A DNA stretch of 64,000 nucleotides from Talpa occidentalis (taxonomy: Eukaryota; Chordata; Mammalia; Eulipotyphla; Talpidae). A program made the position numbers and the translations under genes. Below are positions 1 to 11,017 of this stretch, in pieces; position 1 is the stretch's first letter; each line of letters starts with the position of its first letter. The stretch spans positions 85,726,678 to 85,790,677 of the forward strand of contig NW_023602073.1 in NCBI RefSeq assembly GCF_014898055.3. The letters run 5' to 3'. The notes beneath the pieces were generated by a model. The model was not told the origin of the DNA, ran no database searches, and saw only the letters and a program-made list of their open reading frames with translations.

Positions 1-554
1 CATTTATAGTTCAACTGCTAACCAATTTGTTGATTTAAAGGAAGTGTTATCCTTGAATGTTTCTTCCTGGATAAGACTTACAAATTATGTATTTTTTTAA
101 ATGTAAAAGACATGTATGTGGTAAAAGGAAACACCACCTGTCACCTGCCATTTAAGTCCTGAAGCAAACGTTTCCAGGTCATAACATCAGAGCAGGTGAA
201 GCCTAGGATGTGATGGGGGAAGCATTCTGGCTGCTTATTCCATTGCTATCATTAGCTGCTGTGAGGAAGCCCCATGAGACCCAGGGAAGTGACTGCAACA
301 TTAACCAGACTTTCCAGATGCTCTTCAATATTCTCACTCCTGTGCTAGAATGGAAAGAGCCCCTTGGATCAGGGCCACCTTCTGCAGTTTTGGCAGCTAC
401 TGGTAGTTGAGTCTGAGAACAGGGAGTCGGGTTGGGGCTGATTCTAGTTCCAGAAGTTATAGGGGAAAAAGGGTTCTTTTCATGGGACTAAAAGTATTTC
501 TGTAAGAAAAAATAAGTTTCTAATTTTACTTTATGTGAAAAATTCTAAGAATTA
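1..554. other. Unique sequence, no gene recognised
   Basis: No repeat or gene is recognised here. A 66-codon plus-strand frame at 210-410 begins with two Met and a short hydrophobic stretch, so it could look like a signal peptide, but nothing else supports coding: no recognisable family, no clear splice context, and the length is within chance. Confidence 0.5.
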
Positions 555-700
555 TAGAATTAGTAAATTATGGAATTGGAAGATTCCTTTGACATCAACT
601 CCCTAGTTTTATAGGTGAACAAATTAAGATTCAGAGAGGGCAAGTAATTGCCAGACTGTAGAGCCAAGTTTGTGTAGATGCTTATGATTTTGCATTAATT
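555..700 (-). mobile_element. MIR SINE fossil
   Basis: The stretch reads like the antisense of the MIR core and 3' half: a variant of 'tttacagatgaggaaactga', then 'cagagagggcaagtaattgcc' in place of the consensus 'cagagaggttaagtaacttgcc'. Heavy divergence fits an ancient mammalian insertion. Ends are approximate. Confidence 0.7.
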
Positions 701-1737
701 TCTGAATAGGTTTATTAGATGAGAATCTCCATTAGGCAAACAGAAATTCTGACTCTTTGTAATGTTAAATTGTCACATTATATTTCATGCTGTGTTCAAT
801 GTTCCATTGTCAAATGTAAATGAAATATTATTTCTAGGGCTATTTTCATAATCTAGCCATTTGTTTATCTCCTTTTCCAACAGTGGGGTTACTTGCTTCT
901 TTTCCTTTTCCATAGATATTTTTCATGACTAAATATTAAGTAGAGTTTGAACAGGAAGCAGAGTGTTTCTTATGGTCCCCCAAATGTGGTTTTTGCCAGC
1001 CCAGTTGGTATGTGATCCCACCTCAGTCTTCCCTGGGATCATCTCCTGCTGGACTCTCCTGCAAATGGCAGCTTGAGTAGCAGGGCAGGCTTTTTTTTGT
1101 TTCATTTCTGGTACTGCATCAAATATTCTAGCCTCTGGTTTTCTATTAGATCTCAAGGAATGACTTCATGTCTTATGGCCTGGGTTCCTCTGTGTTCAGT
1201 TCTGCTTGCTTTTCCTGTTCTGTCTATTCTGTTTAGTCTTCTCACCACTCAGCCTGCTCTTAATGAGAAAACAAATATATCCTTCCCTTGTTATCTTGCC
1301 CCTGTCTCTATCTCTGTGAAAAGTTATACTTTAAAATGCTTTATCATGATAGATTCTTTGATGTCTTTACAATGAAAGTATTGGCTCACATTTCTCGTTC
1401 TTGTTAAAGTTATCAGAAAATCATCAATGAGAACTGCTTGAGGAATCTCCATTGCTTAGGGCATAAACCAGGAGGATTTTTGTTTGTTTAATATCCAGAT
1501 TCAACTTCATTGCAAGTTAACTTGATGGTTTTGCTTTTACTTAATGCCTTCAACTATTCCTACAAGTGACAGCCCAGTAGAGACTGACATGACAATTCAA
1601 ATATACATTTACACAGCTTTACAGCAAATTTTCTTTTATTCTAAAATCATGGTGAGGTGTTATTCTTTTGAGAGCTATTTTTCTGACAGTGATACAGAAC
1701 AGTAACTACCATTTCTCCTCGTCATTGCATGGAGTGA
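701..1737. other. Unique sequence, no gene recognised
   Basis: No element is recognised. Two overlapping frames on opposite strands (929-1156 minus, 1073-1375 plus) are under 101 codons and show no domain. I see no splice or promoter structure that would make either a credible exon. Confidence 0.5.
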
Positions 1738-1855
1738 TTTTTTTTTTTTTTTGAGGAAAGACATTCTTTTTAGCAGTGACATTGGTTTATAATCAGTGTG
1801 TGATTAAGAAGTATAGGGTCACATCTCCTCACACTACACCACACCCACCATGCAT
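1738..1855 (-). mobile_element. L1 3'-end fragment (old)
   Basis: A T run of 13-14 bases at about 1739-1752 is followed by sequence parallel to the start of the old L1 at 11737: 'acattggttta', a short gap, 'ggtcaca', then 'ccacacccaccat'. This fits the 3' terminus of an L1 on the minus strand, cut after roughly 100 bases. Subfamily not assigned. Confidence 0.55.
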
Positions 1856-2046
1856 GTATCCAACATTTTCTAGAAAAGGTTTTTAATTTACTTACTAAAT
1901 TTTATCAGAAGCCATCATATGCAAATACATGAGTGAAAGCTCTTGTAGTTCAAATCTAGAAAAAGAAGACAATGATCCTCATTTTTCCCTCCCCTCTAGT
2001 CCCATTCTCCTCCAGGTGCTTGAGAGAACAAATCAGAACACAAATT

Positions 2047-2063
2047 AAAAAATTACCATTTTA
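2047..2063. repeat. Target-site duplication, left copy (17 bp)
   Basis: 'aaaaaattaccatttta' directly precedes the SINE at 2064 and recurs exactly at 2372-2388. A perfect 17-bp duplication is the signature of L1-mediated target-primed insertion, and it fixes the true 3' limit of the inserted DNA beyond the SINE's own terminator. Confidence 0.95.
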
Positions 2064-2371
2064 GGGCCTCCCCGGTGGTGGCGCAGCAGTTGAGCGCTGG
2101 GTTGCGAAGCTGCCTGCAGCCTCTGCACTGCCGGTTGGATCCTCGGCTGCTCCCCAGCCACAGGAGGAGGGTCCCACATGGAGCGCAGACCTCTCCTGCC
2201 GCCCGCTGCTCCCCTCAGCAGTGTACTTCGGTCCTTCTGCCTGCTCTGCTCCCCGCTCTGGCTCTGGTGAATTCGCTCAACCTCCCCTGCTTCTGACTGT
2301 ACCCAGTGCTTGTATAAATAAATAAATAAATCTTAAAAAAAATGCATTAAATACCAGAGGCCAAATATAAA
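2064..2371 (+). mobile_element. tRNA-derived T+ SINE, GC-rich subfamily, with 3' extension
   Basis: Full-length copy: tRNA-like head with A box 'tggcgcagcag' and a B box changed to 'ggttggatcc', the family body, then AATAAA repeats and 'TCTT' with an A run to about 2342. About 30 bases unrelated to the family ('tgcattaaataccagagg...') and a second A run follow before the duplication at 2372-2388. The weak TCTT terminator and extra segment suggest transcription read through at the source locus. An open frame at 2075-2296 lies wholly in the SINE and is not a gene. Confidence 0.93.
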
Positions 2372-2388
2372 AAAAAATTACCATTTTA
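2372..2388. repeat. Target-site duplication, right copy (17 bp)
   Basis: Exact repeat of 2047-2063, marking the end of the SINE plus its 3' extension. Confidence 0.95.
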
Positions 2389-3761
2389 CACAACTGAACT
2401 ATATACAAGGATAACCTTAGAATTGGGAGTGGTAACAAAAGAATGTGTATTGATTGTTTTAAATACAGTATTTGAGATGCTATTAGTTGGATAGTAAATT
2501 AGTATGGCTTTGTGGAGTAGGGGAGAGAATTAGGCAGTGTAAATTAAAATTATTTTTCTACTCTTAAGATTTAGTAATTGTACTCCTATGAGTTAGCTCT
2601 TAGTAATAAATGATAAGGTAAATATCCAAAACGTATAAGCATGTTACTCACAGTGTTGCATGTTATTTTTGATAGTAAAATACTGAGAACTCAATGTCAG
2701 ATTATAGGACAATGTTTATATAAATCATGAGGTATTAATGCAATGGAACGCTACGCAGCTCTGAAACATGGTAATATATCTTCTTTATATGTGTTTGGCA
2801 TGAAAACATACTTAAGGAACTAACTGAAGGACAGTGTGTACACTTTCTATTCCCATTTTGGAACACATAGGCAATACACAATATTTTAATGAATGTTCAT
2901 CAAAATACTAAGTGGTGATTTCTACATGGTAGAATTAGATAATTTTATAGTGTTTTGCTATCTTTATTCATTTCTTATTTTGAAATAATGAATGTATTGC
3001 TCTCATAGTTAGAAAAAAGCAATGTTGCTTTTGGTATTTTTGCTGATAAAATATTGTTAAATTACTAGACAGTTTTCATAGTTGACTATTATAGAGAATG
3101 AAGAAAGTGTTAGAATTTCCTTTTTCCACAGAGGGTGCACTTCTTCCCATTTTCTTTCTGAGATTAAACCTTGCATCTTTTGAGCTTAAAATTCTGTGCC
3201 ACTGTTGGGCTACAGGTGGGTTGAAGTTGCTAGGGACTGGATGGCTGACTTCTTGGTGACAGCAATTACAGTGTCCAGGGGGTGCCTTGGCAGTTGTCCA
3301 GAAGGGCAGGGCACCTTCAATGATAGGAGCAAGGTTCACACATTTATAAGGGAAGGCTGGCTTGAATTAAATATCACTACACAACGATAATAGTCTTAAA
3401 GAAGCTGTGGATTTTTCTCATGAGCCCCTGTGACACATCTTACATGAATCCAACAAAAGGTTATATGAAACATAGGATGTCATTTTTGCTGGTTTGAAAG
3501 ATGAAACTTTTCCTTATATGCAGCTTAGGTATTCTAACAAACACCCCCCCAGAAGTATTAGAATGTATTTTTTAAGTTCAATCTTCCTGAATACACTATA
3601 AGCCTCCCAATATTCTTTAGTGCACTACTGCAACTAGTAGTAAAACTACCAGAATCAGAGATAGGTGATTATCTAAGGGATAGAACTGACAGATTCTCGA
3701 CTAATCTTTTAACTACCAGACATCCTTATGTTTTGTGTGTTTATGGAAGTGTATCTAGTAT
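2389..3761. other. Unique sequence, no gene recognised
   Basis: No gene or identifiable repeat. Opposing frames at 3076-3339 (minus) and 3196-3390 (plus) overlap each other and carry no recognised domain. Base composition is AT-rich throughout. Confidence 0.5.
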
Positions 3762-3783
3762 ACATATATATATATATATATAC
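3762..3783. repeat. (TA)n microsatellite
   Basis: About ten TA units in a row after 'tatacata'. It is embedded in the 3733-3975 reading frame, which is therefore an artefact of repeat translation (alternating Tyr and Ile). Confidence 0.9.
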
Positions 3784-3902
3784 CTGCATCTATGTTTCAT
3801 AGCTATGTACATATACATGCATGTGCACACATATGGCAGAGCTCTTTCAGTAAAGCCTAGGACATCCAACTATGGTTGGGTGTACATCCACACAAGCATC
3901 TT

Positions 3903-4664
3903 TTTTTCAATTTTATGTATTTTTTACATCATTCTTCATTTTTGCACTATGTATGCTTTCTCCTCTCAGGTGTAGTCCCAATGAAATTCTCACCATGAGT
4001 TCACCCATGCACCATTATCTTAGTCCCTTGTGCTCTTCCTATCCCTGTTTTGATCCTACTCCCTCCTCTTCCCCTGCAGAATGTCTCTGATTACCTGTTG
4101 ATTTTGATTTTTAACTTATTATAATTACTTTTTTTCTTCCTGATCCCTTATTTGGTTCCTCTATATCCCTTCTATAAGTGAAACCATCCAATATTTTTAT
4201 TTTTCTTTCTGGCTTATTTCACTGAGCATAATCTCTTCCAGCTCCATCCATGTTGCTGTGAATGGCATGAGTTTATCTTTTTTGATTGCTGAATAGTATT
4301 CCATTGTGTATATATACCACATCTTCTTGATCCAATCATCTATTTTTGGGCTTTTGGGTTGTTTCCAGGTTTTACCTATTATAAATAGTGCTGCAATAAA
4401 CATAGGTGTACAGGTGTTCTTTTGAATCAATGTTTTTGTGTCCTTTGGGTAGATACCTAGGAGTGGAATTGCTTGATCATATGGAAGCTCCATTTTTAGT
4501 AGTTTGAGGAGCCTCCACACAGCTTTCCATAGTGGTTGGACTAGTTTGCATTCCCACCAGCAGTGTAGGAGAGTTCCTTTTTCTTACTATCCTCGCCAAC
4601 ATTTGTTGTTGCTAGTTTTTTATTATGTGCTATTCTCACTGGTGTAAGGTGGTAACTCATTGTG
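3903..4664 (-). mobile_element. 5'-truncated L1 (3' UTR and ORF2 C-terminus)
   Basis: Read on the minus strand this is the end of L1 ORF2 followed by the 3' UTR and A tail. The frame at 4520-4197 gives 'LLGIYPKDTKTLIQKNT' and 'WIKKMWYIYTMEYYSAIKKD', hallmark L1 ORF2 C-terminal residues. A 14-bp duplication with one mismatch flanks it: 'cacacaagcatctt' at 3889-3902 and 'cacacaaacatctt' at 4665-4678. The promoter, ORF1 and the endonuclease and reverse-transcriptase domains are missing, so the copy is dead. Confidence 0.93.
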
Positions 4665-4678
4665 CACACAAACATCTT

Positions 4679-5049
4679 GATTAAAGAAAAGATCAGTAGT
4701 GGTTAATGAATCAGATTCTCTTTATAAAAATTATCCTATAGTAGATGTAATTGAGGAAATATAAAATAACAAAGCTATCAGAAGTCTTCAAAAGGAAGTA
4801 AAAATTCACCATGGAGATTGGTCCTTGAGCACAGATTCAAGGTAGACAAGGAAGTTTCTGGAAGAATATAGAACATGTAGATCATTGAAGAGGTGACAAA
4901 AGGAATTACAAGGAAACAACAGCAGAAGAAATACATGAAGGCTAGATGACTATGATTTGTGGGGTTGAAAGGAAAGTTGGTGAGATTAGAACTAAGAGGT
5001 CAGAGGGGGAGGAAGAGATTCGAGGGGCACAATAGTTCCTTGTGTGAAC
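4679..5049. other. Unique sequence, no gene recognised
   Basis: Purine-rich, with many 'gaag' and 'ggaa' words around 4850-5030, but no repeat family or gene is recognised. Confidence 0.5.
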
Positions 5050-5185
5050 AGTTCTTTTATTTTATGAGAATTGTAGGATATGAATCATCCTTGGCTGCTA
5101 CTGCTAATAAAAGTTAGTAGCTCCTCCCGGTCCTTGTGACAACCAAAGATGTCCCACAAGTTTCCAGACATTCTAGATTGGAGAT
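5050..5185 (+). mobile_element. MER20 (hAT-Charlie non-autonomous DNA transposon)
   Basis: Diagnostic pieces of MER20 occur in order: 'attgtaggat', 'atccttggc', 'ttgtgacaaccaaagatgt' and 'tttccagacatt'. The terminal inverted repeats are not clear, so this is an internal, decayed part. MER20 is an old eutherian transposon, reported elsewhere to have been used as a regulatory element in some lineages; nothing here shows such use. Confidence 0.75.
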
Positions 5186-6929
5186 TTATCATGCCAGTCT
5201 AAGAGCCATTGGGCAAGACAAGGAGAGTTTCTGAATACTGGGATGAATTGCCAGAATGACTTCAGGTTTTTGTGTGAACTAGTTCAGTTTTTATTTTTCT
5301 ATTTCCTTTGTTTAGGCATTGTAAAACTACCCTTTTCTCAATTGTGCTTCAAAATCCTCCACATTCACTTTTATCTGTGGTTTAATTCAATTTAGAGTTA
5401 ATTCTGATTTCTCTGGCATCAGTTACATGCTTCCTTAATCTCCATTTATTGCTGTTTATAAATATCTTTATTTATGGTAGGTTTGGGTGAAACTTAGGGG
5501 CACCAGGGGGTTCATCAAACATCTGGAACAATTTTTCAAATATTTTGTATTTACTAAAAGCCAAACATTCTTCCAAGCACCTCTTCTTACCCCCTTTCTA
5601 CAAACTTTAAGAACACATTTATTTTAGAGAACATTGATTCCATGTGTTTTTCATTCATTTTAGTTCATATCATCAAAATTCCGAAAAAGTCATTTGGCAT
5701 TCAGAAAGCCCATTGAGCCTTTAAATTAAATACACTTCTAACAACTTAAAAAATGTCACATAAATGTACTGAAACAGAAAAGGATGAAATTTTGATGGAG
5801 ACTGATTGGTAATGAAATTTAGCAAAATTATTTTTCCACACTAAATTATAGCATCCCACACAATGTCCAATCTATAGTCTGGAGAGAATGAATTGGGTTA
5901 GTTAAGCTAAAAGAATTATATCAAATTCTTTACCCTAAAACATACATCATCATGGAAAAAGTAGTAAGAAACCAATTTGAATGAAATGGTCTATTAATTC
6001 TTTATATTGGGGAATTTTTTAAAACCATATCATTGATAATAATGATGAAAGAACTTATAAGAAAAACTGGGAAATGTAAGTAGTAAGAATAATGGAATTT
6101 GAAAAAGAAAATAAATTTAGTAATGGGTCAGCTTATGATAGTGATATGTCTTTTATTCTTACCACTTGGGAGATTTAAAATTATCTTGCTAATGTTCATT
6201 GGCCATAAATGTATCACTACATACACAGCTATATAAATTTATATATTAATATAAAGTCCAATACAGCACTGAGGCAAATGAGTTGAGTTGATATACAGTA
6301 GTATATACAGTAGTTGATATATAGTAGTTAAGGACCTTATTTAAAATCTGTTCAACTAAGTGATTGAAGAGAATTTTCAGGAAGATTACAGAGATGAAAT
6401 TTTAGGGTCTGCAAATAAGAACTCAAGTTATACTGAAAAGTAGAAATATAGATTATTTAACAAATTGTGAATAAAATAAGATACCATTTTCACTTCACAT
6501 CAGAAAAGTAATGTTTAAGAATATCCTAAGATATTCCAAATCTTCCCTCAATATTATTCAAGGTCTTCAATGGGAATGTTCATTTATTGTAAATAGAAAA
6601 GTAAAATAAATCTGAAGATGCATTTTGCAAAGTTTAAAAATGTTAATAACCATTAATCGGCTAACTCTACTTTTAAGAATAAATCTGTGGGTTCCTGGGT
6701 GGTGGGTGTGGTATCTTGAGAAATATCTGAAGCCCAAGGAAACTCTATGCCTTGGAAGGCAAAAACACCAATTTTTCAGCTCTGTCAACATTTTACACTA
6801 CCTTTAGGTTTAACCATATGAGGTTATCATTTTTGTAATTTCCAAATAACTTGATGTTGGGAATTTCGTAAGGTCCAGTCTAATAGTTCTTTGGATGCAG
6901 TGGATCTAATAAGGGTAGACCAAGACAGG
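5186..6929. other. Unique AT-rich sequence, no gene recognised
   Basis: No gene or clear repeat. At 6285-6330 an imperfect local repeat of 'gttgatatacagtag'-type words is visible. The opposing frames at 6567-6791 (minus) and 6625-6807 (plus) are mutual shadows with no recognised domain. Confidence 0.5.
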
Positions 6930-7310
6930 TTCAGGCTCATATGACTGGGTCACTTAAGAAGAAGATACCAAGATGGAATAAAGTATGCAAGGATTTTATT
7001 AGGAGTAATGCTTGTATAAAGGGGGACAGGGAGAGCCTGAGAGAGTAATCAGAATTTGATGGTAGTTTGATTGCAAGTGAAGGAAAGAGGGAGAAAATAT
7101 TGGGTACAAGACTCTTGGACTGCCATATGGTCTAAAGGTTTGGCAGTGCTCTAGGAAAGTTCTTGAGTCTATAATCCCAAATAGTTCCATGCCTCCCAAA
7201 AACAAGTTGTTGGCAGAAGGCAGCCTTTGGGAGGTGTGACTTTGGGGTGAACAGAGGTGAGTTTCAAGGTCTTAGTTGATAACACTTTTGTAGGTGAGAT
7301 CCACCAGGTC
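6930..7310 (-). mobile_element. Possible decayed LTR (unassigned)
   Basis: The segment looks like an antisense retroviral LTR: on the minus strand it carries an AATAAA signal ('cctaataaaatccttgcata') preceded by mixed-composition sequence. I cannot name a family and see no TG...CA ends. Treat as a suggestion only; an unrelated unique sequence is about equally likely. Confidence 0.3.
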
Positions 7311-9404
7311 CATTTTCATGGCAATACACAGAGACTCTGACACCTTGATTCAGCCCCGATATCCTAAGTCATCTCTTTACTTTCTACCTTTCCCGGAGAC
7401 TTGTTCATCACTGCTCCTTGAGGCCACCCAAATCTACTTTGACTTTTATAGAAAGGAACTTGGGGGCAGGAAAGCACTGTGGTGCTTTCTATTCCAGAAA
7501 ATCATTGACTCCTTCTGCAAATTGATCCACTCCTCTCTAGGGCTCTGCATAACAGATGAGGGGTTGCTTTAATCAATAAATCAAGGAGGAGGCTTAGTGT
7601 GTACAAAATCTGCAATACAAAATCTGCAAAACTAATCAAGGTCATATGCTTTGGATGACCTGTTGAATACCTGCATACTGTCTAGCTGCTTTGTTTCCTC
7701 CAAGAAGGGGAAAAATGATTCTGATAGTGTTCCCAGCTGTGGAACTAATTGCCTATTATAAGAAAACCCTTAACAATAATAAAACAGTCATCAAATGAGC
7801 AAATAAAACCATATATCATAAAATATCTTTTATAAAGCATTTAGTTTTCATGTGTAAATGTGAGACTTGAAAGTAAAATTTGTATACAAATATATAAATA
7901 TGCTAGAATATAAGAAATGCAAGAGTCACACTGGAAATAAGTTTTTACTAAAAAAATTAAACCAAAAATTGAATAATTACTGAGGTAAATCAAATTGATT
8001 ATTTGGATTCCACCTTAATTTGTTGTCAGGGCCAAAAAGTGTGTGTGTGTACTGGGAGAAAATAGGTTAACCAAGTTACTTGGGTGATTTCTTTTCTTAG
8101 CAGTGTCCAGATCATTCAGATCAGTTGGGGGGACTATTAATCATAATTTAAAAAGCACCTGTAAATTAAGCTTAAGTGCAAAGCAAAAAAAAAAAAAAAA
8201 AGAAAGAAAGAAGAAAGGGAAAGAAAAGAAAATCCCTCAAAGTAAGTGGTAAAAGGAAGGGTGAAAACAAAACATGCGTTTTTTGTTTTGAAGAGGAGAT
8301 GGAAACCTTACGTGTGAAGCATCCAGGAGATCTGGCAAACATGCCCTTGCACGTTCCATATACAAGATGCAGCTTACACAATTCTTCCATTCACTCATGG
8401 GCTCATGTCTGCTGGCCACCCATGCTCCCTGAAGATGGCTTTGGCACAGGATTGCATCAGTAAGGCTTGATGGATGATCAAGGGACATCACCAGGGAGAA
8501 AGTGCTCTGTCTTTTGCATGGTTTAGAGTCAGATGTAAAAGAAAGAAGAGGAGTAAATTTGGAAGCTATGTTGGAAGAAACTAACATTTGTTTTTAATCT
8601 AAGTTCTGAAGAAGAAGGAATAAAACCTGTGAATATGATGGTGAGATGATTGGACTAATTTGTAAGGTAATTTATCAGAACACCTGAAAAGAACTGTGTT
8701 CTTTCAGCTCTGCAGGCAGGGGGAGGTGCCTGGTAGGAAAGAACACATTTGACCCTCCCCATGTTGAAGTTCCTAAAGAAACTTCGGACTCTGATTCTAC
8801 AAGTGAAACTGGAAAAGCAGAGAAAGTACAGTCTTCTTTAGTCTCTGCTTTGTGATCCTGCAAGATTTTGATGTGATGTTGGAACAAAACCACTTTAAAC
8901 AGGAGGCTAGACAGAAATGAAAATGATTTACCATATAGCACATAAATTTAATTAAGGAAGCTAAAACCTAACAACATCACAGAAAGTTTGATTCAGTATG
9001 TTTTGAAGAAATATATCAAATTCTTTTTGCTCATGCCACTCATTCATAAAGCTGCATTTAGATGTAAGAGCTGTAGAAAAGGTTTTTGCAAAGATGATTG
9101 TTTTTTATTCTTATGTTATCTTTCCACCAAATTTATGCTTATGTCTGCAGGCTTTGTTTACTGAATTTTTGTGATAATACCTCTCTACTTTTTTTAAGGA
9201 ATCCTTAGTAAACTGTGCAAAGACTGTTAACACCCCAAAGATGCTATGTTCTTCTTGAAGTGAATAAGATTCTGAATTTGTATTACATTTCTGCTTACTG
9301 GATCAAAATGAAGATTTTGATTGCTGGATCAAAATGAAAAGGAAATCACATAATTATTTTGATAATTGAAACAAGTTTTTGATGATATAGAATATATTAT
9401 ATAA
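7311..9404. other. Unique sequence with purine-rich tract
   Basis: An A run of 17 or more followed by GA-rich sequence (8185-8260) is the only distinct structure; the lysine-rich frame at 8176 and its opposites come from that tract. No gene or repeat family is recognised elsewhere. At 9298-9340 'ggatcaaaatgaa' words recur as a small local duplication. Confidence 0.5.
8185..8260. repeat. Poly-A / GA-rich low-complexity tract
   Basis: A long A run grades into AAAG, AAGAAAGG and GGGAAAG units, forming a strand-asymmetric purine tract. No SINE or L1 body precedes the A run, so it does not look like a retrotransposon tail. Confidence 0.85.
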
Positions 9405-9726
9405 AATCTTGTGCTGAGTACAATGGTAGATACAAAAATTGCATAATTTATAGCCTCTGTTCTTATTGACATGCTATGTATATGGAGGTTGAAACACATA
9501 TACATATAATTAGAGTAAAAAGTATTGCCAAAATATTATATATGATTTGGAAAATTCAGCAGAGGTGAGAAATTAACTGTGTGTGCGGTGATAGTAAGGC
9601 TCTCATAAAGATAGGGGAAAGGACTCAGGGTCAAAGAAAGCATGAGCAAACCATGATGTTAGAAGTGTCAGAGGGTGTATCAGAATGAGCAGTGACTCAG
9701 TTGAGCTGAAGTAAATACCTATTAAG
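9405..9726 (-). mobile_element. L2 LINE fossil, part 1 (split by SINE)
   Basis: Antisense L2 3' region: 'gcctctgttcttattgacatg' parallels the L2 'ccctgctctcatggagctta' segment, followed by text like the 'gcaagtgcaaaggccctgag' region. The same L2 resumes after the SINE at 9739. Diverged; ends approximate. Confidence 0.55.
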
Positions 9727-9816
9727 AAGAACAGGTGAGGGCCTCCCCGGTGGCGCAGCAGTTGAGCGCTGGGTTGTGAAGCTTCCCGCAGCCTCTGCAG
9801 CGCCGGTTCGATCCCC

Positions 9817-9871
9817 GGCTGCTCCCCGGCTGCTCCCCGGCTGCTCCCCGGCTGCTCCCCGGCTGCTCCCC
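9817..9871 (+). repeat. Five tandem 11-bp units inside SINE
   Basis: Five exact copies of 'ggctgctcccc' run head to tail just after the B box. Other copies in the window have a single unit or a variant, so the expansion arose in this copy or its immediate source. Confidence 0.97.
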
Positions 9872-10039
9872 GGCCACCAGAGGAGGGTCCCGCATGGCGT
9901 GCATGGCGTGCAGACCTCTCCTGCCTCCCGCTGCTCTCCTCAGTGGTGTGCTTCAGTCCTTCTGCCTGCTCTGCTCCCCGCTCTGGCTCTGGTGAATTCT
10001 CTCACCCTCCCGCGCTTCTGACTACCCAGTGCTTGTATA

Positions 10040-10047
10040 AATTAAAA

Positions 10048-10082
<35 letters not shown>

Positions 10083-10083
10083 A
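10040..10083 (+). repeat. (AAAT)n array in SINE tail
   Basis: About ten AAAT/AATA units form the polyadenylation-signal-like tail of the SINE, expanded compared with the two to four units in most copies. Confidence 0.9.
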
Positions 10084-10123
10084 GCACAAATGTTTATTAA
10101 AAAAAAAAAAAAAGAACAGGTGA

Positions 10124-10500
10124 AAAATCACATGGAAATATAGGACATAGGCCCTGTCAGAGGGGCCTGTGAATACTCAAATGGAGAGTCACTGAATGTT
10201 TTTTAGTAGGTAAGCAGCTTAATGAGAATTGTGATGAGGAAGACTGTACAGTAAGATTGTTTAGGGTTGAGGCCGATTCTGATGCTGAGACTCATAGGAA
10301 GCTTTTCCTGTATCATAAGTGATAGGATTAAATTAAGAGATAGGAGTTGCTAATAGGAATGAGAGAATAATTTTGAAAGATATTAAAGTGGTAGAATTTA
10401 TAAAATTTAGCTAAATGTTAGCTATGCTGGGTATGGAAGATAAAAGAGTGAGAAGTGGTGCCTAAAATTGTAAATCACAATGCTTAGGAAGTGCATTGTC
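10124..10500 (-). mobile_element. L2 LINE fossil, part 2
   Basis: Continuation of the L2 interrupted at 9739. 'gtaagcagcttaatgagaattg' corresponds in order to the antisense L2 'aagcaggggagtgacatgatctg' region. The SINE duplication on both sides shows that the L2 was one piece before the SINE arrived. Confidence 0.5.
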
Positions 10501-10587
10501 TTAATTTTATCTTCATATGAGGTGTGTAGCTTTATTTGACACTTGATGGCTGAACATAGAATTATTTATTTAAAAAATTTGTTATTG

Positions 10588-11017
10588 TTTATGTATAGGA
10601 AGACTACTGATTTTTGTGTGTTGATTTTGTATCCTGCCACTTTACTAAACTGATTGGTTAATTGGTTTTTCTGTGGAGTTTTTGGGGTTCTCTATGTATA
10701 TTATCATATCATCTGCGAACAGTGATAGTTTGACTTCTTCCTTGCCTATTTGGATTCCTTCTATGTCTTTCTCTTGTCTTGTTGCTCTGGCTAGGACTTC
10801 CAGTACTATGTTGAAAAGCAGTGGTGAGAGTGGACATCCTTGTCTTGTTCCAGATCTTAATGGGAATGCTTTCAGCTTTTCACCACTGAGAATGATATTG
10901 GCTGTGGGCTTGTCATATATGGCCTTTATGATGTTGAGGTATGTTCCTTGTATCCCAAGAATTTCAAGAGCCTTTATCATAAATGGGTGTTGTACTTTGT
11001 CAAATGCTTTCTCAACA
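10588..11017 (-). mobile_element. L1, inverted 5' segment (ORF2 reverse transcriptase)
   Basis: This piece of ORF2 lies in reverse to the L1 3' segment at 11018-11735. It is the inverted half of a twin-priming insertion. At its outer end it starts in ORF2 sequence just downstream of the FADD motif; at the inner junction it stops at '...tgctttctc'. The single duplication bounding both halves (10573-10587 and about 11736-11750, '...tttgttattg') shows one event. Confidence 0.92.
10645..11017 (-). pseudogene. L1 ORF2 reverse-transcriptase fragment
   Basis: An open minus-strand frame of about 124 codons covers the palm of the L1 reverse transcriptase. In order it shows 'EKAFDKVQH' at residues 4-12, '[13 protein letters not shown]' at 58-70 and the catalytic 'FADDMIIYI' at 102-110. 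The first two or three residues come from the inversion junction and are not L1. Full L1 ORF2 is about ten times longer; endonuclease, thumb and C-terminus are absent, so there is no activity. The unbroken frame suggests a fairly recent insertion. Confidence 0.93.

Larger units (their letters stand above)
9739..10111 (+). mobile_element. tRNA-derived T+ SINE with internal 11-bp tandem array
   Basis: Young-looking, CpG-retaining copy with A box 'tggcgcagcag' (9751-9761) and B box 'ggttcgatccc' (9805-9815). The normally single 'ggctgctcccc' unit is present five times in tandem at 9817-9871, and 'gcatggcgt' is doubled near 9892. The 3' end has a long AAAT array, no TCTTT terminator, then a non-family stretch 'gcacaaatgtttatt' and an A run. 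The 12-bp duplication 'aagaacaggtga' lies at 9727-9738 and 10112-10123. Opposing frames at 9722 and 9776 are SINE translations. Confidence 0.95.

Noticed and set aside
210..410. Short secreted protein or first exon with signal peptide
   Set aside because: A hydrophobic start in a 66-codon frame is within chance, with no homology, splice or expression evidence.
2075..2296. Pro/Leu/Arg-rich frames repeated at 2075, 9776, 20601, 55486 and 58699 as a possible gene family
   Set aside because: All lie inside copies of the same SINE and are translations of its body ('CSPQQCTSVLLPALLPALA'-type residues), with no independent coding evidence.
8176..8463. Lysine-rich small protein
   Set aside because: The lysines come from a poly-A and GA-rich low-complexity tract and the rest has no recognised domain.
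9751..9815. tRNA gene suggested by A and B boxes
   Set aside because: The boxes belong to the tRNA-like head of the SINE; no cloverleaf with a proper acceptor stem is formed and the SINE body continues downstream.
9817..9871. CRISPR-like array
   Set aside because: The units are contiguous 11-mers without spacers inside a mammalian SINE.
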